From Lachnospiraceae bacterium UBA3689 (GTDB lineage Bacteria; Bacillota; Clostridia; Lachnospirales; Lachnospiraceae): DNA of 64,000 nucleotides. The notes under the pieces are model-generated. The model worked only from the letters and a program-made list of their open reading frames with translations. It did no database searches and was not told the DNA's origin. This document shows, piece by piece, positions 62,648 through 64,000 of the stretch. The DNA lies in assembly GCA_002371465.1 (NCBI GenBank), contig DFIU01000005.1:1-64000 (forward strand). The letters run 5' to 3'. Every line of letters starts with the position of its first letter. Within the stretch, counting starts at the first letter, position 1. The translations under genes and the position numbers were made by a program.

Positions 62648-62825
62648 TTCCTGTTTTCTCCTTTTTATCTTTTATTCGTCTTAACCGCTGCTCCATAACC
62701 ACATTCAGTTCCATTCTGTATTTGCTTCTATTTTTTTAAGTTTAAAAGAATCCTCTTATGAAGTCAAGTTTTCCGTTTTTCTTCTCCTTATCCGCTTTCT
62801 TTATTCCGGTATATCCTGATTGAGA
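62648..62825. other. Intergenic region upstream of the CPBP gene
   Basis: About 180 nt, A/T-rich, with the ribosome site of the CPBP gene at its left end. No reliable promoter, RNA or repeat was recognised. Confidence 0.5.
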
Positions 62826-63011
62826 TCAGCTTTCGTATGCTTCTCTGATCCCTGCCGGCTTCTTCTCATGGTATCGGCGCAGGAACGCCGCAAAACTTTT
62901 CCTGCCCTCTTTCTCCCAAATAAAGGGCGTCCCCGCCGCCATCGATACCTGCATGGGGGCAGCGCGGCGATGGTCTGTAACAGTGATCTCATCTCCCTGA
63001 AAAAAATCACA
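62826..63011 (-). pseudogene. Short C-terminal gene fragment of unknown family
   Basis: A frame of about 61 codons without an upstream start reads GDEITVTDHRRAAPMQVSMAAGTPFIW, then KSFAAFLRRYHEKKPAGIREAYES and stop. The amino-acid make-up is protein-like, unlike the two other frames here. It is limited upstream by a stop overlapping the HD gene end. The only internal ATGs would give about 42 aa without a ribosome site. I do not recognise the family; it looks like the tail of a gene cut off by a rearrangement. Confidence 0.4.
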
Positions 63012-63702
63012 TCATGGTCTGCTCATTGATGATAAGATGAAATTCCAGATTCAAAAAAGCTGCTGCCTTGCGGCATAACAGCATACGCTCCATAAATATT
63101 TCAAAATACTCCCCGATCTCACTGAATTTTGTATTAATCTCCAGTTTTAATTTAATTGCAGTATGTCCCTGATTGATCTTCAGCCTGGATGATGTGACAG
63201 AATAATTCACCCGGTCGTGAATATCATATTTTCCTACATCATCGCACTGGACGCGGCTTCTGCGCACATCCGACTTATCCGCAAGGATAAGGGCCGCGGC
63301 GATACTGCTCACAGGAATCCCATTCCCCTCATCATGATTCCCGATTGCCCGGATGATCGGTGCAATATCCTCGGCAGGAACCCCCATTTTATCCAAAAGA
63401 TAAAAGGTCATCAACGCTCCCGACTGACTGTGATTTTCCCGGTTGACGATATTTCCGATATCATGCATCCAGGCTGCTGTAAGAGCAAGATCAATGGTGT
63501 GGTCGTCCATTCCAAGCGTGTCAAGAATATACCCTGCCCGTTCCGTCACCACCCCTATGTGGGCAAAGCCATGCTCCGTATATCCCATGGCATCCATAGA
63601 CCTGTTCTGTTCTTTGATATAAACATTGATTTCGGGATTGCTCTTTATCCGATAAAACAAAGGAAACCGGTCTCTATCATTTTGCATGTTCTTATCCATC
63701 AT
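63007..63702 (-). CDS. HD-domain phosphohydrolase
   Basis: 231 aa. The metal-binding H...HD...D pattern is present: EHGFAHIGVVTERAG (about 43-57), AAWMHDIGNIVNRENHSQSGA (H-D about 79-80), AIGNHDEGNG and ADKSDVRRSR. C-terminal residues 150-231 form a beta-rich part (VNYSVTSSRLKINQGHTAIKLKLEINTKFSEIGEYFEIFMERMLLCRKAAAFL) found in a group of uncharacterised HD proteins. Substrate may be a nucleotide or cyclic nucleotide. No strong ribosome site precedes the double ATG. Confidence 0.85.
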   Translation of the reverse strand: MMDKNMQNDRDRFPLFYRIKSNPEINVYIKEQNRSMDAMGYTEHGFAHIGVVTERAGYILDTLGMDDHTIDLALTAAWMHDIGNIVNRENHSQSGALMTFYLLDKMGVPAEDIAPIIRAIGNHDEGNGIPVSSIAAALILADKSDVRRSRVQCDDVGKYDIHDRVNYSVTSSRLKINQGHTAIKLKLEINTKFSEIGEYFEIFMERMLLCRKAAAFLNLEFHLIINEQTMM

Positions 63703-63866
63703 TTTTCTTCACTCTCCATCCATCTTCCCTGCAGGAGATCCAGACAGCAAGATCTGATTATACACCCGTCATTCTATCCTATCTTATCAAAATCCATGTC
63801 GGTCCGACACCATAAATCCGCCTCTGTGAAGCAGATTTTTCATTTGCCCCCGGGCTGGTCAAGGCC

Positions 63867-63956
63867 TTATACTTCCTTCCGCGATATGGGAAGGATATTG
63901 CAATAGAGATTCCACTTAGTCTTTCCCTGCCCATCGATGCCAGGATTTAAATAGTG
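63867..63956 (-). pseudogene. Possible 29-codon coding remnant
   Basis: Between an in-frame TAG (63957-63959) and TAA (63867-63869) the minus strand reads NPGIDGQGKTKWNLYCNIL and then PISRKEV. It looks like the C-terminal tail of a larger protein, possibly a mobile-element gene, but is too short to name. The rest of 63703-64000 shows no recognisable gene. Confidence 0.25.
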
Positions 63957-64000
63957 CTATAAGGTCTTTAGTCTCACTTCATTTCCTGAATCCTGTCATT

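Noticed and set aside
62801..63029. Overlapping 69-codon frames on both strands
   Set aside because: Arg/Ser-rich or no recognisable features; the third frame (62826-63011) looks more protein-like.

Overview
The window looks like a chromosomal segment of an anaerobic Clostridia, most likely Lachnospiraceae. Supporting signs are the SCIFF peptide with its radical-SAM partner, a GlgC/GlgD pair, a DnaD-DnaC-PRPP synthase string, a CIRCE-controlled clpB, SpoVG, an anaerobic cobalamin pathway and two YesL-type (DUF624) proteins tied to sugar ABC operons. The genus cannot be fixed from what is visible. No CRISPR array, tRNA or intact mobile element was found.

Layout. 1-360: the 5' end of a 16S rRNA gene leaving the window to the left, with a near-perfect rrn promoter. 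500-2069: a two-gene unit, folT plus a family 2 glycosyltransferase, behind a tetrahydrofolate riboswitch. 2142-18467: a 13-gene cobalamin operon on the minus strand, starting with a cobalamin riboswitch and terminator. It encodes a lipoprotein cobaltochelatase, a BtuFCD-type uptake system and both early (CbiH, CbiF, CbiG) and late (CbiB, CbiP, CobU, CobS, CobC, CobD, CobT) enzymes. Several members have unusual architecture: an ABC ATPase fused to CobT, a doubled CobU, and Q/N/S-rich inserts. 18537-19263: remnants of two unrelated genes.

19283-29309: an alpha-glucoside locus with ABC transporter, LacI-family regulator, AraC regulator and two GH13 enzymes that look split between alpha-1,6 and alpha-1,4 linkages. 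29525-32955: the SCIFF precursor (48 aa), its radical-SAM maturase and an Orn/Lys/Arg-type decarboxylase. 33016-36384: zinc-ribbon and small membrane proteins and a coiled-coil/3D-domain cell-wall protein. 36642-39374: spoVG, glgD, glgC. 39540-44447: murC, then dnaD, a DnaC/DnaI-like loader and prs, with a cluster of DnaA-box-like sites in front of dnaD. 44533-47260: clpB with CIRCE. 47424-51076: two flavodoxin-fold proteins, a BMP-type lipoprotein, a DUF4234 protein and an EamA-type protein.

51231-58687: a xylo-oligosaccharide locus (ABC transporter, AraC regulator, cytoplasmic GH120 beta-xylosidase, YesL protein). 58846-64000: flavin reductase, MgtE, CPBP protease-like membrane protein, a gene fragment, an HD-domain protein and a possible coding remnant at the edge. 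Most plus-strand open frames lying over minus-strand genes (and the reverse) are shadows and were left out.
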